From Thainema sp966674685 (GTDB lineage: Bacteria; Cyanobacteriota; Cyanobacteriia; Phormidesmidales; Phormidesmidaceae): a stretch of 64,000 nucleotides of DNA. The position numbers and the translations under genes are program-made. Of this stretch, positions 18,472-26,754 are shown in pieces (positions within the stretch are counted from its first letter, which is position 1; every line of letters begins with the position of its first letter). Location of the stretch: positions 18,591 through 82,590 of the forward strand of contig CBKWJC010000018.1 of the NCBI GenBank assembly GCA_966674685.1, given 5' to 3'. The notes beneath the pieces are model-generated. The model had not been told where the DNA came from. It saw nothing but the letters and a program-made list of their open reading frames with translations, and searched no databases.

Positions 18472-18717
18472 ATGTTCCTTATCATCATTGCTGTCATTGG
18501 CATGGTTGCTTGGTCACTGCATCTCATGCAGCAAGCAGTCGAAGTCCAAGAATTTTCTCTCATGTTAGCCGGTTGCCTAGTGGCGGCGGCGGCAGCCGCC
18601 ATGATGGTGGTCTATTTTTTGATGGGAGACTACGTAGTTTACATGACACATGCGTCGCATACGACTAGTTTCTTTCGGGTCGTTTCCAGCGGTGTTGAGA
18701 CGGTAACCAGCTTTTGA
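18472..18717 (+). CDS. Small two-helix membrane protein, hypothetical
   Basis: 81 residues with two predicted transmembrane helices (about 1-18 and 27-52) and a short polar C terminus. The second helix contains a run of alanines (AAAAAAMMVVYF). It has the look of a small integral membrane subunit or assembly factor, but no family is recognised. It sits 78 bp upstream of rph on the same strand. No Shine-Dalgarno is evident. Confidence 0.65.
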   Translation: MFLIIIAVIGMVAWSLHLMQQAVEVQEFSLMLAGCLVAAAAAAMMVVYFLMGDYVVYMTHASHTTSFFRVVSSGVETVTSF

Positions 18718-18794
18718 GCATTTGCGGAGCGGCTTAAGTACTATCGTCTTGCGTCTGCTGTATCCTGAGTGAGGCATTCCAGTAGGAGACTAGT

Positions 18795-19568
18795 ATGGCT
18801 TGGCAGCGGCCCGACGATCGCAAACCGGATCAACTCCGTTCAGTTAAATTTGAGCGCCACTTCACTCAATTTGCCCCCGGTTCAGTTTTGATTCACTGTG
18901 GCAATACGCAAGTACTTTGTACGGTCTCGATTCAGCCTGGAGTGCCGCGTTTTTTGCAAGACACCGGACAGGGATGGCTAACAGCAGAATATCGCATGTT
19001 ACCAAGCGCCACGCCTCAGCGACAGGCTCGTGAGTTGATGAAGCTGTCGGGGCGTACACAAGAAATTCAGCGGCTGATTGGTCGCAGCCTGCGAGCTGCC
19101 CTGGATATGAAACTACTGGGTGAGCGGACGTTGTGGATTGATGCGGATGTCCTACAAGCCGATGCGGGGACGCGGACGGCAGCAATTACGGGATCTTATG
19201 TGGCCATGCAAGATGCGATCTCGTATCTGATTCAGCAGGGAGAACTAGAGCAATCTCCCATCAAACAGCAGATAGCAGCTGTTTCGGTTGGCATTATTGA
19301 AGGGGAAGCCTATCTGGACTTGAACTATCCGGAAGATCTCAAAGCTGAGGTGGATTGCAATATCGTGCTAGACAGCCATCTTAATGTAATTGAGATTCAG
19401 GGCACTGCCGAAGAACAGAGCTTCAGCCGCTCTCAACTGAACCGGATGCTTGACCTAGCCGAAAAGGGAATTACGGAACTAATGACAGCGCAGCAAAACG
19501 TCCTCAGGAATGGGTTTTTTTTTTTTGGTGTCCAGTTTGTCAGGGAGTTTTTGGATTTTGCCCGTTGA
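18795..19568 (+). CDS. rph: Ribonuclease PH
   Basis: Phosphorolytic 3'-5' exoribonuclease that trims tRNA precursors. Characteristic segments are RPDDRKPDQLR at the N terminus, GWLTAEYRMLPSAT, QEIQRLIGRSLRA (phosphate-binding Arg) and IDADVLQADAGTRTAAITG. An AGGAG lies 7 nt before the ATG. The product is 257 residues. After the family's usual end (ELMTAQQ, near 236) comes an extra tail of about 20 residues encoded through a 12-T homopolymer at 19515-19526 (FFFF in the protein). The tail is probably not conserved and may reflect a frameshift or slippage site. Confidence 0.95.
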   Translation: MAWQRPDDRKPDQLRSVKFERHFTQFAPGSVLIHCGNTQVLCTVSIQPGVPRFLQDTGQGWLTAEYRMLPSATPQRQARELMKLSGRTQEIQRLIGRSLRAALDMKLLGERTLWIDADVLQADAGTRTAAITGSYVAMQDAISYLIQQGELEQSPIKQQIAAVSVGIIEGEAYLDLNYPEDLKAEVDCNIVLDSHLNVIEIQGTAEEQSFSRSQLNRMLDLAEKGITELMTAQQNVLRNGFFFFGVQFVREFLDFAR

Positions 19569-19589
19569 GACCTGGACGTGATATCTGTT

Positions 19590-19606
19590 CCGCCGCGTCG
19601 CGGCGG
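19590..19606 (+). terminator. GC-rich palindrome after rph
   Basis: CCGCCGCG followed by CGCGGCGG, 22 bp after the rph stop, without a T tract. It may help terminate rph or be a short palindromic repeat. Confidence 0.35.
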
Positions 19607-19628
19607 CACAGCTATCCTGCTGAGTTTT

Positions 19629-19654
19629 GGTGCAAGATGTGAAGATTGGAATCG
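19629..19654 (+). repeat. Dispersed GGTGCAAGATGTGA repeat, copy 1
   Basis: GGTGCAAGATGTGA followed by AGATTGGAATCG. The same core occurs inverted at 54754-54769 and 63899-63925. It lies just upstream of the secreted two-repeat protein gene. Confidence 0.5.
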
Positions 19655-19686
19655 GTCATAGCAATAATGTCTTTCTAGGATTTTCT

Positions 19687-20373
19687 ATGAAGCGAGTGTT
19701 TATTTCCACAACCTTAAGCCTAGCGGCCTTGGGCTGGTTGGGAACGGGTCTGTTGCCAGCACTAGCAACTTCTGATTTGCTGGCTCAAGTGGTCGAAGGC
19801 ATTGATCTAAGCCGAGCAAAGAACCTGGCTCGCCAAGCGGCTGAAGAGCTTAATGGGGGTTTGGGTGAATACCGAGCTGAGCCTTCTATGCATGGCCCTG
19901 CCCGCCAGTCTCCTTACGTTGAAAACAGCGATGGTTCCTGGACGTTCACATTCCGGGGTCGGGAACCGGGATCAGCGGAATACACGGTTGAGAGCGTGGT
20001 CAATGTCTCTTCTACTGGAGGTATTGCGGTGGAATACAACGGCCCCATCCGGGCTACGACCGTCTTTCCTGAACCGCCCCCGGCTGACGCGGGTATTTCC
20101 TCCGCATTCGAGCGAGTCAGTGCTAGTCGTGCTAAGAACCTAGCCCGTCAGGCCGCTGAGCGTATTAACGGTGGTCTGGGTGCTTATCGAGCCGAACCCG
20201 CGATGCACGGCCCTGTAACCGATGCGCCCTATGTCGATAATGGGGATGGTACTTGGACATTCACGTTTCAGGGTGGTCTACCGGGAGCCGCAGCCTATAC
20301 GGTTGAAAGCGTAGTAACGGTTAGCACAACGGGCGATATCACCATTGACTACAACGGTGATGTTCGCGAGTAA
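19687..20373 (+). CDS. Secreted protein with two tandem repeats, unknown function
   Basis: The start at 19687 (MKRVFIST) is preferred to the upstream TTG of the longest ORF because it begins a clean signal peptide, ending near ALATSDLLAQ, and has AGGA 6 nt upstream. The mature protein consists of two homologous units of about 80 residues: each has SRAKNLARQAAE, NGGLG, YRAEP.MHGP, PYV.N.DG.WTFTF and YTVESVV.VS.TG. The units end in IAVEYNG and ITIDYNG. The unit looks like a small secreted alpha+beta domain. No enzymatic motif is recognised, and export to the periplasm is inferred from the signal. Confidence 0.8.
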   Translation: MKRVFISTTLSLAALGWLGTGLLPALATSDLLAQVVEGIDLSRAKNLARQAAEELNGGLGEYRAEPSMHGPARQSPYVENSDGSWTFTFRGREPGSAEYTVESVVNVSSTGGIAVEYNGPIRATTVFPEPPPADAGISSAFERVSASRAKNLARQAAERINGGLGAYRAEPAMHGPVTDAPYVDNGDGTWTFTFQGGLPGAAAYTVESVVTVSTTGDITIDYNGDVRE

Positions 20374-20416
20374 TGTCTCTGCTGTACTGGCGCTCAGACC
20401 GAATCCAGCTAAAGTC

Positions 20417-20451
20417 TTTGTGAAAAGCAGGTGCAGCCTGCTTTTCACAAA
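20417..20451. repeat. Hairpin of the GTGAAAG family
   Basis: 15-bp perfect arms (TTTGTGAAAAGCAGG and complement) with a 5-nt loop, 43 bp after the preceding stop codon. Confidence 0.7.
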
Positions 20452-20525
20452 AAATAGAAACTGATTTTGATGAGCAGATTGCGTACAGCATAGCTTGATT
20501 CAGCTTTTGCAGCTCGTAAATAAGG

Positions 20526-20574
20526 AACCCAAAAAGCCTTTTTCCCGATGTGGTGGAAAAAGGCTTTTTGGGTT
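20526..20574. terminator. Bidirectional terminator between convergent genes
   Basis: A perfect 20-bp stem (20526-20545 with 20555-20574; core CCCAAAAAGCCTTTTTCC) with a 9-nt loop, 13 bp from the end of the photolyase gene. A/T tracts on both sides would serve both strands. Confidence 0.8.
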
Positions 20575-20587
20575 TGTAAGGAAGAGT

Positions 20588-22039
20588 TTACTTTTGTGCT
20601 TGATAGCGAGCTTTAAACTCTCGCTGCTGCTGTTTGTGGTCAACAATGGGCGTGGGATAGCCACAGCGATCGCACTCTGAAGCAGAAATTTTGCCTGTCA
20701 CTAAGGCTTCAGTATCAATGCTACTCAGTTCCGGTAGCCAGGCGCGAATATATTCAGCATCGGGGTCGAATTTTTGAGCTTGACTGGCCGGATTGAAAAT
20801 TCGCAGCGGTTTTGGGTCAAGCCCACAGGAGGCGCTCCACTGCCAGCCACCGTTATTGGAAGCCAAATCGCCATCATAAAGCTTCTGCATAAAGTACTTT
20901 TCGCCCCAGCGCCAGTCGATGATTAGGTCTTTGGTCAAAAAACTGGCCACAATCATGCGGCAGCGGTTGTGCATCCAGCCGATGGTGTTGAGCTGACGCA
21001 TGGCGGCATCGACAATGGGATAGCCTGTCTGCCCCTCGCACCAGGCTTGGAAATGCTCGTCGTTATTATCCCAAGGAAAGTCGCGAAACTGGTCGCGGTA
21101 CGGCTCATCGGCCAGATTCGGGAAGAAATAAAGGGCGTGCTGGTAGAACTCGCGCCAGGCCAACTCCTGCTGCCAGGATTGGATATTGGCACGGCTGTCG
21201 TCGCTGCGGGTGCGGCTGTAGGCATCCTGAGTGGCTTGCCAAACCTGGCGAACCCCAATTGCACCGAATTTCAAAGCCGCGCTGAGCTGGGACGTGCCCG
21301 GATGAGCCGGATAGTTGCGCTGTTCGTCATATTCCCACAAACCGCGATCGCGAGCTGACTGCTGATCACCGTTACAGAATACGTCCAGTCGCTCTTGAGC
21401 CGCTGCTTCACCTGGATCAAGTGGAAATTTACCATCCCATTGAAAGCCCAAATCTTTCGCTGTGGGCAGTTCAATCACGCCTGCTGCCTGAGCTGCTTTC
21501 TGCTCGGCTTCCGTTAGTGGTTCCAGCTCGGTCGGCGCATCATAGGGTGCCGCTTTTGCTCGACTATTCCAGTTCCGCCAAAAGGGAGTATAGACCGTAT
21601 AGGGCTGATCCGAGGTTTTGGTCATAATCTCACCGGGCGCGTGGAGGAGCTGATCCCAGCCTGTTTTGACCGCTATATTCTCTTGTTTGAGGGCATCGGC
21701 AACGGTGCGATCGCGGGTGCGGGCATAGGGTTCAACATCCCGATTCCAGTAAACAGTATCCACTTGCAGCGTCCGCGCCAGCTTTGGCAATCCCTCCGTG
21801 GGATCGGCCTTTAAGATTAGCAGTTGTCCTCCTGCTGCCTGATATTGCTGCTGCAGCTCCCGGAGACAACCCAACATATAGGTCACGCGAGCCGGAGCCA
21901 CATCATCGCGATTCAAAATATTGGGATCGAGGCAAAAGACGCCAAGCACCCTGGCGCTTTCCTGTCGAGCCAATGCCAATCCCCGATTATCGGTTAAGCG
22001 CAGGTCGCGGCGATGCCAAAACAGAATCTTTTTTGTCAT
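20588..22039 (-). CDS. phr: Deoxyribodipyrimidine photo-lyase (CPD photolyase)
   Basis: Repairs cyclobutane pyrimidine dimers using blue light. The N-terminal antenna domain starts ILFWHRRDLRLTDNRGLA, and the C-terminal FAD domain has WQQELAWREFYQH, GYPIVDAAMRQL, WMHNRCRM and the DWRWGEKYFM...GWQWSASCGLDPKP signature of class I photolyases. Length of 483 residues matches cyanobacterial enzymes that use an 8-HDF type antenna. The antenna type itself is inferred from the clade. It is transcribed alone, leftward, towards a shared terminator. Confidence 0.93.
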   Translation of the reverse strand: MTKKILFWHRRDLRLTDNRGLALARQESARVLGVFCLDPNILNRDDVAPARVTYMLGCLRELQQQYQAAGGQLLILKADPTEGLPKLARTLQVDTVYWNRDVEPYARTRDRTVADALKQENIAVKTGWDQLLHAPGEIMTKTSDQPYTVYTPFWRNWNSRAKAAPYDAPTELEPLTEAEQKAAQAAGVIELPTAKDLGFQWDGKFPLDPGEAAAQERLDVFCNGDQQSARDRGLWEYDEQRNYPAHPGTSQLSAALKFGAIGVRQVWQATQDAYSRTRSDDSRANIQSWQQELAWREFYQHALYFFPNLADEPYRDQFRDFPWDNNDEHFQAWCEGQTGYPIVDAAMRQLNTIGWMHNRCRMIVASFLTKDLIIDWRWGEKYFMQKLYDGDLASNNGGWQWSASCGLDPKPLRIFNPASQAQKFDPDAEYIRAWLPELSSIDTEALVTGKISASECDRCGYPTPIVDHKQQQREFKARYQAQK

Positions 22040-22552
22040 GGATCAATGAATGAATAATGGCTGCAAATTTTGTAAATAAATGAATTCTTTAGATTTGACC
22101 TGGGAGCTACCCCTACAGTCTGGGGACACTAAATAAAAAACACCCCAGACCCCATTCAAGCATCTGCCTCTTGCCCTCTTCCAAGTTGTTTACCACTAGA
22201 GGTGTTCCTCAAAAATTACTATTTTGGATGCAACTACCGAGAATAATTCCTGAAACAACCTGGTGTTCACTGGCCTGCACGGCATTTATCCGGACAGGAT
22301 GGTGTAATCGAATGACCCAATTTCAGCGAAAACTCATGGAACAAATGACATCATGATTCACCCCACTGGCTTACCCAATCTGAGTGATCGCTGCCGAATT
22401 GATAGAATTTCGAGCCAGGACTCTCGTACTCATGCGAAATCTGCTTGCAAAAACAGGTTTGATGTTTTGTGAAAGTTAGATATAGCCTGACTTTCACAAA
22501 ACATCATGCAGGTTCTTTCTATCGGATTCGGTATAACTATCAGTCTTGATGG
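22040..22552. other. Divergent spacer between photolyase and histidine kinase genes
   Basis: No convincing ORF. It contains an 8-bp stem (GTCTGGGG...CCCCAGAC) around 22119-22152 and the GTGAAAG hairpin at 22460-22506. Confidence 0.5.
22460..22506. repeat. Hairpin of the GTGAAAG family
   Basis: About 20-bp arms with one G-T pair (TGATGTTTTGTGAAAGTTAG and complement) and a 7-nt loop, about 45 bp upstream of the kinase start region. Confidence 0.75.
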
Positions 22553-24457
22553 ATGATAAAGTGCTCACCACCTATGGATAAGCTATCGCCTCTCGATCTT
22601 CCATATCGATACTTACGGGAAAGCCAGTCGGGCGGCTTGCGCGACTGGTTAATGCAGACAGCATCATGGCAACAATTCCTTGATTTTGCTCCCATTGGGA
22701 CTGCTATTGTGCAACGCAATGGCACATTTGTCTATGTTAATCCGGCGTTCTATATGACGTTTGAGATCAACAGTCAGAGGTCGCCTGGACTATCCCTGGT
22801 AGAGTTTATCCAGCCGCCTGATCAGCCAACCTATGCCGCACTGCACCATCAGTTGTGGACGGGGAAGCTGGAGCAGATTGAGATGGTTTATACCTATCGG
22901 GCTGATGATGGCCAGGTTTACCCTGTTTTGCTCAAAGAAATCCTGCTGCCTGTGAATGACTCACCGATTGATCCGCTGAGCATTGTGCAGGTGTTGAATG
23001 TTGCGGCATCCTCACTGCGGTTAGCGCCTGGTCAGGCTGAAACGAGCGCTTCAACAGAATTAGCCACGACGACCACCTATGCTGAGAGCACGCTGCGTCA
23101 TCTCAATCAGTCCCTAGAGCGACAGGTAAAGCTACGCACGATTCAACTGGAATTGGCAAATCAGTTTGAGGCTACGCTGAAGCGGATTACTGATAAGGTG
23201 CGCGATAGCTTAAATGAGCAGCAGATTCTGCAAACGGCGGTGGAAGAACTTGCGATCGCAGTCGGCGTGTTTGGCTGTAATGCTGCTCTATACGACTTTG
23301 ATCACCATCTGTCTCGGGTAGTCTACGAATCCACCCAGTCTGCTGGATCACGGCAAGGTCGTGCAGCCCAGATGGATAAATTTCCTGAGCTTTACAACCA
23401 GCTTTTACAGGGTACGTCGTTTCAGTTTTGCTCGCTTTTGCCCCATCCAGAACGAGGTCGATCTGCGCTGCTGGCTGTCCCGCTCATCGACCAAGACCAA
23501 GTAATTGGCGACATTTGGCTAATCAACCACAGCTACTATGGCTTTCGAGCAGAAGATCTTCGCCTCATGCAGCAAGTCGCCAACCAGTGCGTGATTGCGC
23601 TGCGTCAAGCCAAGCTCTACCAAGCAGCTCAAGCCCAGGTGAAAGAACTGGAACACTTAAATCAGATCAAAGATGACTTTTTGAGCACTATCTCCCATGA
23701 GCTGCGGACACCGATGGCGAGTATCAAAATGGCGACGCAAATGCTCAGCATCATGCTGGCTCAGCTCGACCAAATGCAGCTCGGTCAGGCTGATATGACA
23801 TCGCTGAATATGAAGTCGCGGCTTCAGCAATATCTGGATATTCTGCAAACCGAGTGCCAGCGAGAGGTTGATTTAATCAATGATTTGCTTGATTTTTCGC
23901 TAGACGATTCCGAGCTGCGGCAGTCTCTATCTGACGTGCCTCCTGTCTTGACTCCGACCAGTCGATGGGCCGGACAGCTTGACTTGGAGCAGTTAATCCA
24001 GCAGTTGGTTAGCGAATATCAAGACCGATTACAGGCGCATTCCCGGCTGCTCCAGGTCGAACTTTCCGCCGATCTGGACGATATTGCGCTCAATGGTCAG
24101 CGGATGCAGCGGATTATTCGAGAACTTTTGGAAAACGCGATTAAATACACACCCGCAGGTGAAACCATTCAGATCGCGGCTCAGCGACTGCACGATACTG
24201 TTTTTATTCAAGTCAGCAACTCCGGTATCCACATTCCAGCGCAAGAGCTAGATCACATTTTTGATCCGTTTTACCGGATTCCCCAGTCCGATCGCTGGCA
24301 GCATCGCGGCACGGGTTTAGGCTTAGCCCTGGTCAAACGCTTTGTTCACAGCTTGAACGGCACCATCACCGCCATCAATCGCGATCGCAATTTAACCATT
24401 ACGATTCAACTGCCTCTCGCTGCGTCGAATCAGCCCAAATCTGCGATCGCGAATTAG
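22553..24457 (+). CDS. PAS-GAF sensor histidine kinase
   Basis: Two-component sensor, soluble, 634 residues. A PAS domain lies at about 37-150, a coiled segment at 175-205 and a GAF domain at about 205-355. HisKA has the phospho-accepting H382 (FLSTISHELRTPM), and HATPase_c spans about 505-625 with N-box LLENAIKY (N528) and GTGLGLAL (586-593). The G1-box aspartate position reads NSG (556-558), an Asn variant that should be checked for activity. The true start may be the ATG at 22574 (MDKLSPLD). No response regulator is adjacent, so this is an orphan kinase with unknown partner and ligand. Confidence 0.92.
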   Translation: MIKCSPPMDKLSPLDLPYRYLRESQSGGLRDWLMQTASWQQFLDFAPIGTAIVQRNGTFVYVNPAFYMTFEINSQRSPGLSLVEFIQPPDQPTYAALHHQLWTGKLEQIEMVYTYRADDGQVYPVLLKEILLPVNDSPIDPLSIVQVLNVAASSLRLAPGQAETSASTELATTTTYAESTLRHLNQSLERQVKLRTIQLELANQFEATLKRITDKVRDSLNEQQILQTAVEELAIAVGVFGCNAALYDFDHHLSRVVYESTQSAGSRQGRAAQMDKFPELYNQLLQGTSFQFCSLLPHPERGRSALLAVPLIDQDQVIGDIWLINHSYYGFRAEDLRLMQQVANQCVIALRQAKLYQAAQAQVKELEHLNQIKDDFLSTISHELRTPMASIKMATQMLSIMLAQLDQMQLGQADMTSLNMKSRLQQYLDILQTECQREVDLINDLLDFSLDDSELRQSLSDVPPVLTPTSRWAGQLDLEQLIQQLVSEYQDRLQAHSRLLQVELSADLDDIALNGQRMQRIIRELLENAIKYTPAGETIQIAAQRLHDTVFIQVSNSGIHIPAQELDHIFDPFYRIPQSDRWQHRGTGLGLALVKRFVHSLNGTITAINRDRNLTITIQLPLAASNQPKSAIAN

Positions 24458-24482
24458 CTAGAGTCACCATTTTACGTATCTG

Positions 24483-24509
24483 GTAGGGGCGAATGCCATT
24501 CGCCCCCAC
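24483..24509. repeat. Short GC-rich palindrome related to the GTAGGGGCG elements
   Basis: GTAGGGGCGAATG and its near-perfect complement around one central base, followed by ACGTAACG, the same tail that follows the element at 5533-5599. It lies 25 bp after the kinase stop and could act as its terminator. Confidence 0.6.
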
Positions 24510-24643
24510 GTAACGTTTGTGGTTCGAAATTATTTTCTGTCTAAATGAAACCACCCTGCTTTTTAAGGCGATTTAGGAGGATTTGTCCGGGATTTAGACG
24601 ATTTATTTAAGATGTGTATAAGCAATAGCTTCTGGGAGCGCTA

Positions 24644-24685
24644 AGCAAAATAGCCCTTGATGCAGGCATCAAGGGCTATTTTGCT
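24644..24685 (-). terminator. Terminator of the nblA-hli unit
   Basis: A perfect 19-bp stem (AGCAAAATAGCCCTTGATG and complement) with a CAGG loop, 16 bp beyond the hli stop codon on the leftward strand. Confidence 0.85.
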
Positions 24686-24701
24686 GAAATATCAAAGTGC
24701 C

Positions 24702-24845
24702 TTACATCAGGCCCAGTTGAGACAGAATGCCTTGTCCGGTGAAATATTCAGTTGCCAAACCGATGACAAAACCGAGCATCGCCAAACGGCCATTCCAGTT
24801 TTCTGCGAATTCCGTAAAACCGAACTTTTGCTCTTGGTTATCCAT
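24702..24845 (-). CDS. hli: High-light-inducible protein (HLIP, one-helix CAB-like)
   Basis: A thylakoid one-helix protein of 47 residues that binds chlorophyll and carotenoid and protects photosystem II assembly under excess light. The start at 24845 (MDNQEQKFGF) is chosen over the longer ORF because the CAB motif ENWNGRLAMLGF then sits at the usual place (15-26) and an AGAGG-type ribosome site lies upstream. The single helix runs from about 18 to 38. It follows nblA by 67 bp on the same strand and precedes a strong terminator, so both genes are likely one transcription unit responding to light or nutrient stress. Confidence 0.93.
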   Translation of the reverse strand: MDNQEQKFGFTEFAENWNGRLAMLGFVIGLATEYFTGQGILSQLGLM

Positions 24846-24912
24846 GAAAGTTACCTCTGCTGTAAGTATGAACAATATTCCAAAAACCGCAAATTGTTCA
24901 GCTAGAGCCAAG

Positions 24913-25110
24913 CTAGACCGACATTGCGTCAGAATCTAGTCCCCAATCCTTGCGTAAGAAAGCCTGGTACATGTTTTCCCGCAGCATCATTTGCTCTTGC
25001 AGCTTGATCAAGAACTCCTGAGCCTGTTCACGGGACATCCGCTGAACCTGATCAGAAAATGTCCGTAAGTTAAACTGCTGTTCGAGAGATAAATGTGCAG
25101 AACTATCCAT
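24913..25110 (-). CDS. nblA: Phycobilisome degradation protein NblA
   Basis: A small adaptor that binds phycobiliproteins and Clp protease to disassemble phycobilisomes during nitrogen or sulfur starvation. The start at 25110 (MDSSAHLSLEQQFNLR) is preferred: AAGGAG at 25117-25122 is 6 nt upstream, and the 65-residue product matches NblA. Family segments are LSLEQQFNLR, SREQAQEFL.KLQEQMMLRENMY and FLRKDWGL. The longer ORF adds 16 N-terminal residues lacking similarity. It forms a probable two-gene unit with hli. An NtcA-like site lies upstream, consistent with nitrogen control known for nblA elsewhere. Confidence 0.94.
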   Translation of the reverse strand: MDSSAHLSLEQQFNLRTFSDQVQRMSREQAQEFLIKLQEQMMLRENMYQAFLRKDWGLDSDAMSV

Positions 25111-25270
25111 GTCCGTCTCCTTAACACGAAGTAAAGGGTTCCTGAAGGTGAGCAACACCTAACTAGCTAAACTGCTTGTATCCGTGTAGCTGCGGCGTTA
25201 CGCATCTCCTTGAAAAATAACTTAACACAAAGCATTACGATTCAGCAATAAAACTTGCAAAAATGCACCA

Positions 25271-25310
25271 ATAGTAATAATAGGGTTTGGCTATTTGTAG
25301 CGGTTGCCAC
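25271..25310 (-). promoter_or_regulatory. Candidate NtcA-activated promoter of nblA
   Basis: Read leftward: GTG-N8-TAC (25310-25297), one base from the NtcA consensus GTA-N8-TAC, then 20 nt, then TACTAT (25276-25271) as a TAN3T -10 box. This spacing is typical of class II NtcA promoters. It would give a leader of about 155 nt. The first triplet mismatch weakens the call. Confidence 0.4.
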
Positions 25311-25456
25311 AGTTTTGTACGGGGCGGTCGGTGCTGGATAGGAAAACTGATGCAAGTGTTGAGAACTGAATGCTGAGTGCTGGGAACAGCCCTCTCACCC
25401 CTCCCGGCTCAGTTTTTGAGAGTTGAGAATCGATTGATAGCCCAAGGGTCAAAAAG

Positions 25457-26347
25457 ATGGATTTAGCAGCAAAAGCTTCTCGAATATCTCAAAAAGTTGT
25501 TCTGATCACAGGTTGCTCGTCTGGAATTGGCCGTGCATTGGCTTACGAATTTCATCATGCTGGCTATAGTGTTGTTGCAACGGCTCGGCGACTGGAGACA
25601 CTGCAACCCTTGCAAGAGGCTGGCATGCTGATTAAAGAACTAGACGTGACTAATCCTGCCCAGATCCAGTCCGTCTTCCACAGGATTCAACAAGAGCAGC
25701 AACGACTAGATGTGCTGGTCAACAATGCCGGATATGGTTTATTTGCACCGTTACTCGACTTATCGGCGGATCAACTTGCACAGCAGTTTGAGACGAATCT
25801 GTTTGCGCCGCTGTGGTTGATTCAGGCTGCTGCACCAATGATGCGATCGCAACAGTCTGGACTCATCATCAACATCGGCAGCATTTCTGGCATCATGCCC
25901 ACACCGTTTTCCGGTGCCTATGCCTCATCCAAATCGGCACTGCACTGTTTATCGGAAGCACTACGCATGGAGCTAGCACCGTTTGGGATTCAAGTAATGA
26001 CCGTTCAACCGGGAGCGATTCAGTCGAACTTCGGCGATGCGGCTCGTCAGCACACAGAAGCGAATTTAACCGATCAATCTTGGTACTCCAGTATCAAGGA
26101 TACGATTCGAGCCAGAGCTGAACTGTCTCAAGTAGATGCAACACCGACTCAAGAGTTTGCCACCCAGCTTGTACAAGCGGCACTGCGTCCCAATCCACCT
26201 GCTGTCTTACGCATCGGCAAGAAAAGCAAGCTGTTGCCATTCTTGAAAAGGATATTGCCACAACCCTGGCTGGATCAAATCATGCAGCGTCGATTTAGTC
26301 TGTGCTCGATTGAAACTCAGATTTCCAAGTCTCAAAATGGTGATTAA
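25457..26347 (+). CDS. Short-chain dehydrogenase/reductase
   Basis: Classical SDR enzyme of 296 residues. The NAD(P)-binding TGCSSGIG (18-25) is followed by a basic ATARR stretch, which favours NADP(H). NNAGYG, the catalytic Ser in IINIGSISG and the YASSK catalytic Tyr/Lys are all present. The C-terminal extension (about 250-296) has a hydrophobic stretch, as in ketoreductases that touch membranes. The substrate cannot be predicted. AAGGG lies about 8 nt before the ATG. The gene stands alone between the nblA promoter region and a long spacer. Confidence 0.9.
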   Translation: MDLAAKASRISQKVVLITGCSSGIGRALAYEFHHAGYSVVATARRLETLQPLQEAGMLIKELDVTNPAQIQSVFHRIQQEQQRLDVLVNNAGYGLFAPLLDLSADQLAQQFETNLFAPLWLIQAAAPMMRSQQSGLIINIGSISGIMPTPFSGAYASSKSALHCLSEALRMELAPFGIQVMTVQPGAIQSNFGDAARQHTEANLTDQSWYSSIKDTIRARAELSQVDATPTQEFATQLVQAALRPNPPAVLRIGKKSKLLPFLKRILPQPWLDQIMQRRFSLCSIETQISKSQNGD

Positions 26348-26754
26348 TCACAGCTCGAATATCTGCTACTGCTACATCAGCTTGATCAAATTTGGTAGAG
26401 AGCAACTGCGAATTGAACCTGTATTATCCAGTCTGGGTATGAGAACCCATTTTTTATGAAACGTGTGTTCCGCAAACGATTCACAGAAAATAAATGATGA
26501 ATTTTCAACCAGACTGGATATATGTCGGTCATCTAGAATTTGGATCGTGATTTGCATAATTCGCGACTTTGAAACAATCCACTAAATAAATGCTCTGATG
26601 TAGGCTCAGTCTTACACCGATCATGAATTCTTTCTGGCACAATGAAACAGATTGATACCGGATTAGTTTTCTCGTTAGCAAAACTGCAACCACGCTGATT
26701 CCGATCCAAAGATTGACTATCTTGGGAATAAAGCCCTCCACTCTTGATTTTGGT
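26348..26754. other. Spacer with widely spaced inverted repeat
   Basis: No ORF supported. TATCCAGTCTGG (26425-26436) and CCAGACTGGATA (26509-26520) are perfect 12-bp inverted arms separated by 72 bp, after the SDR gene. Confidence 0.45.

Noticed and set aside
24521..24530. GGTTCGAA reminiscent of a tRNA T-loop
   Set aside because: No matching acceptor stem, anticodon arm or CCA region around it.
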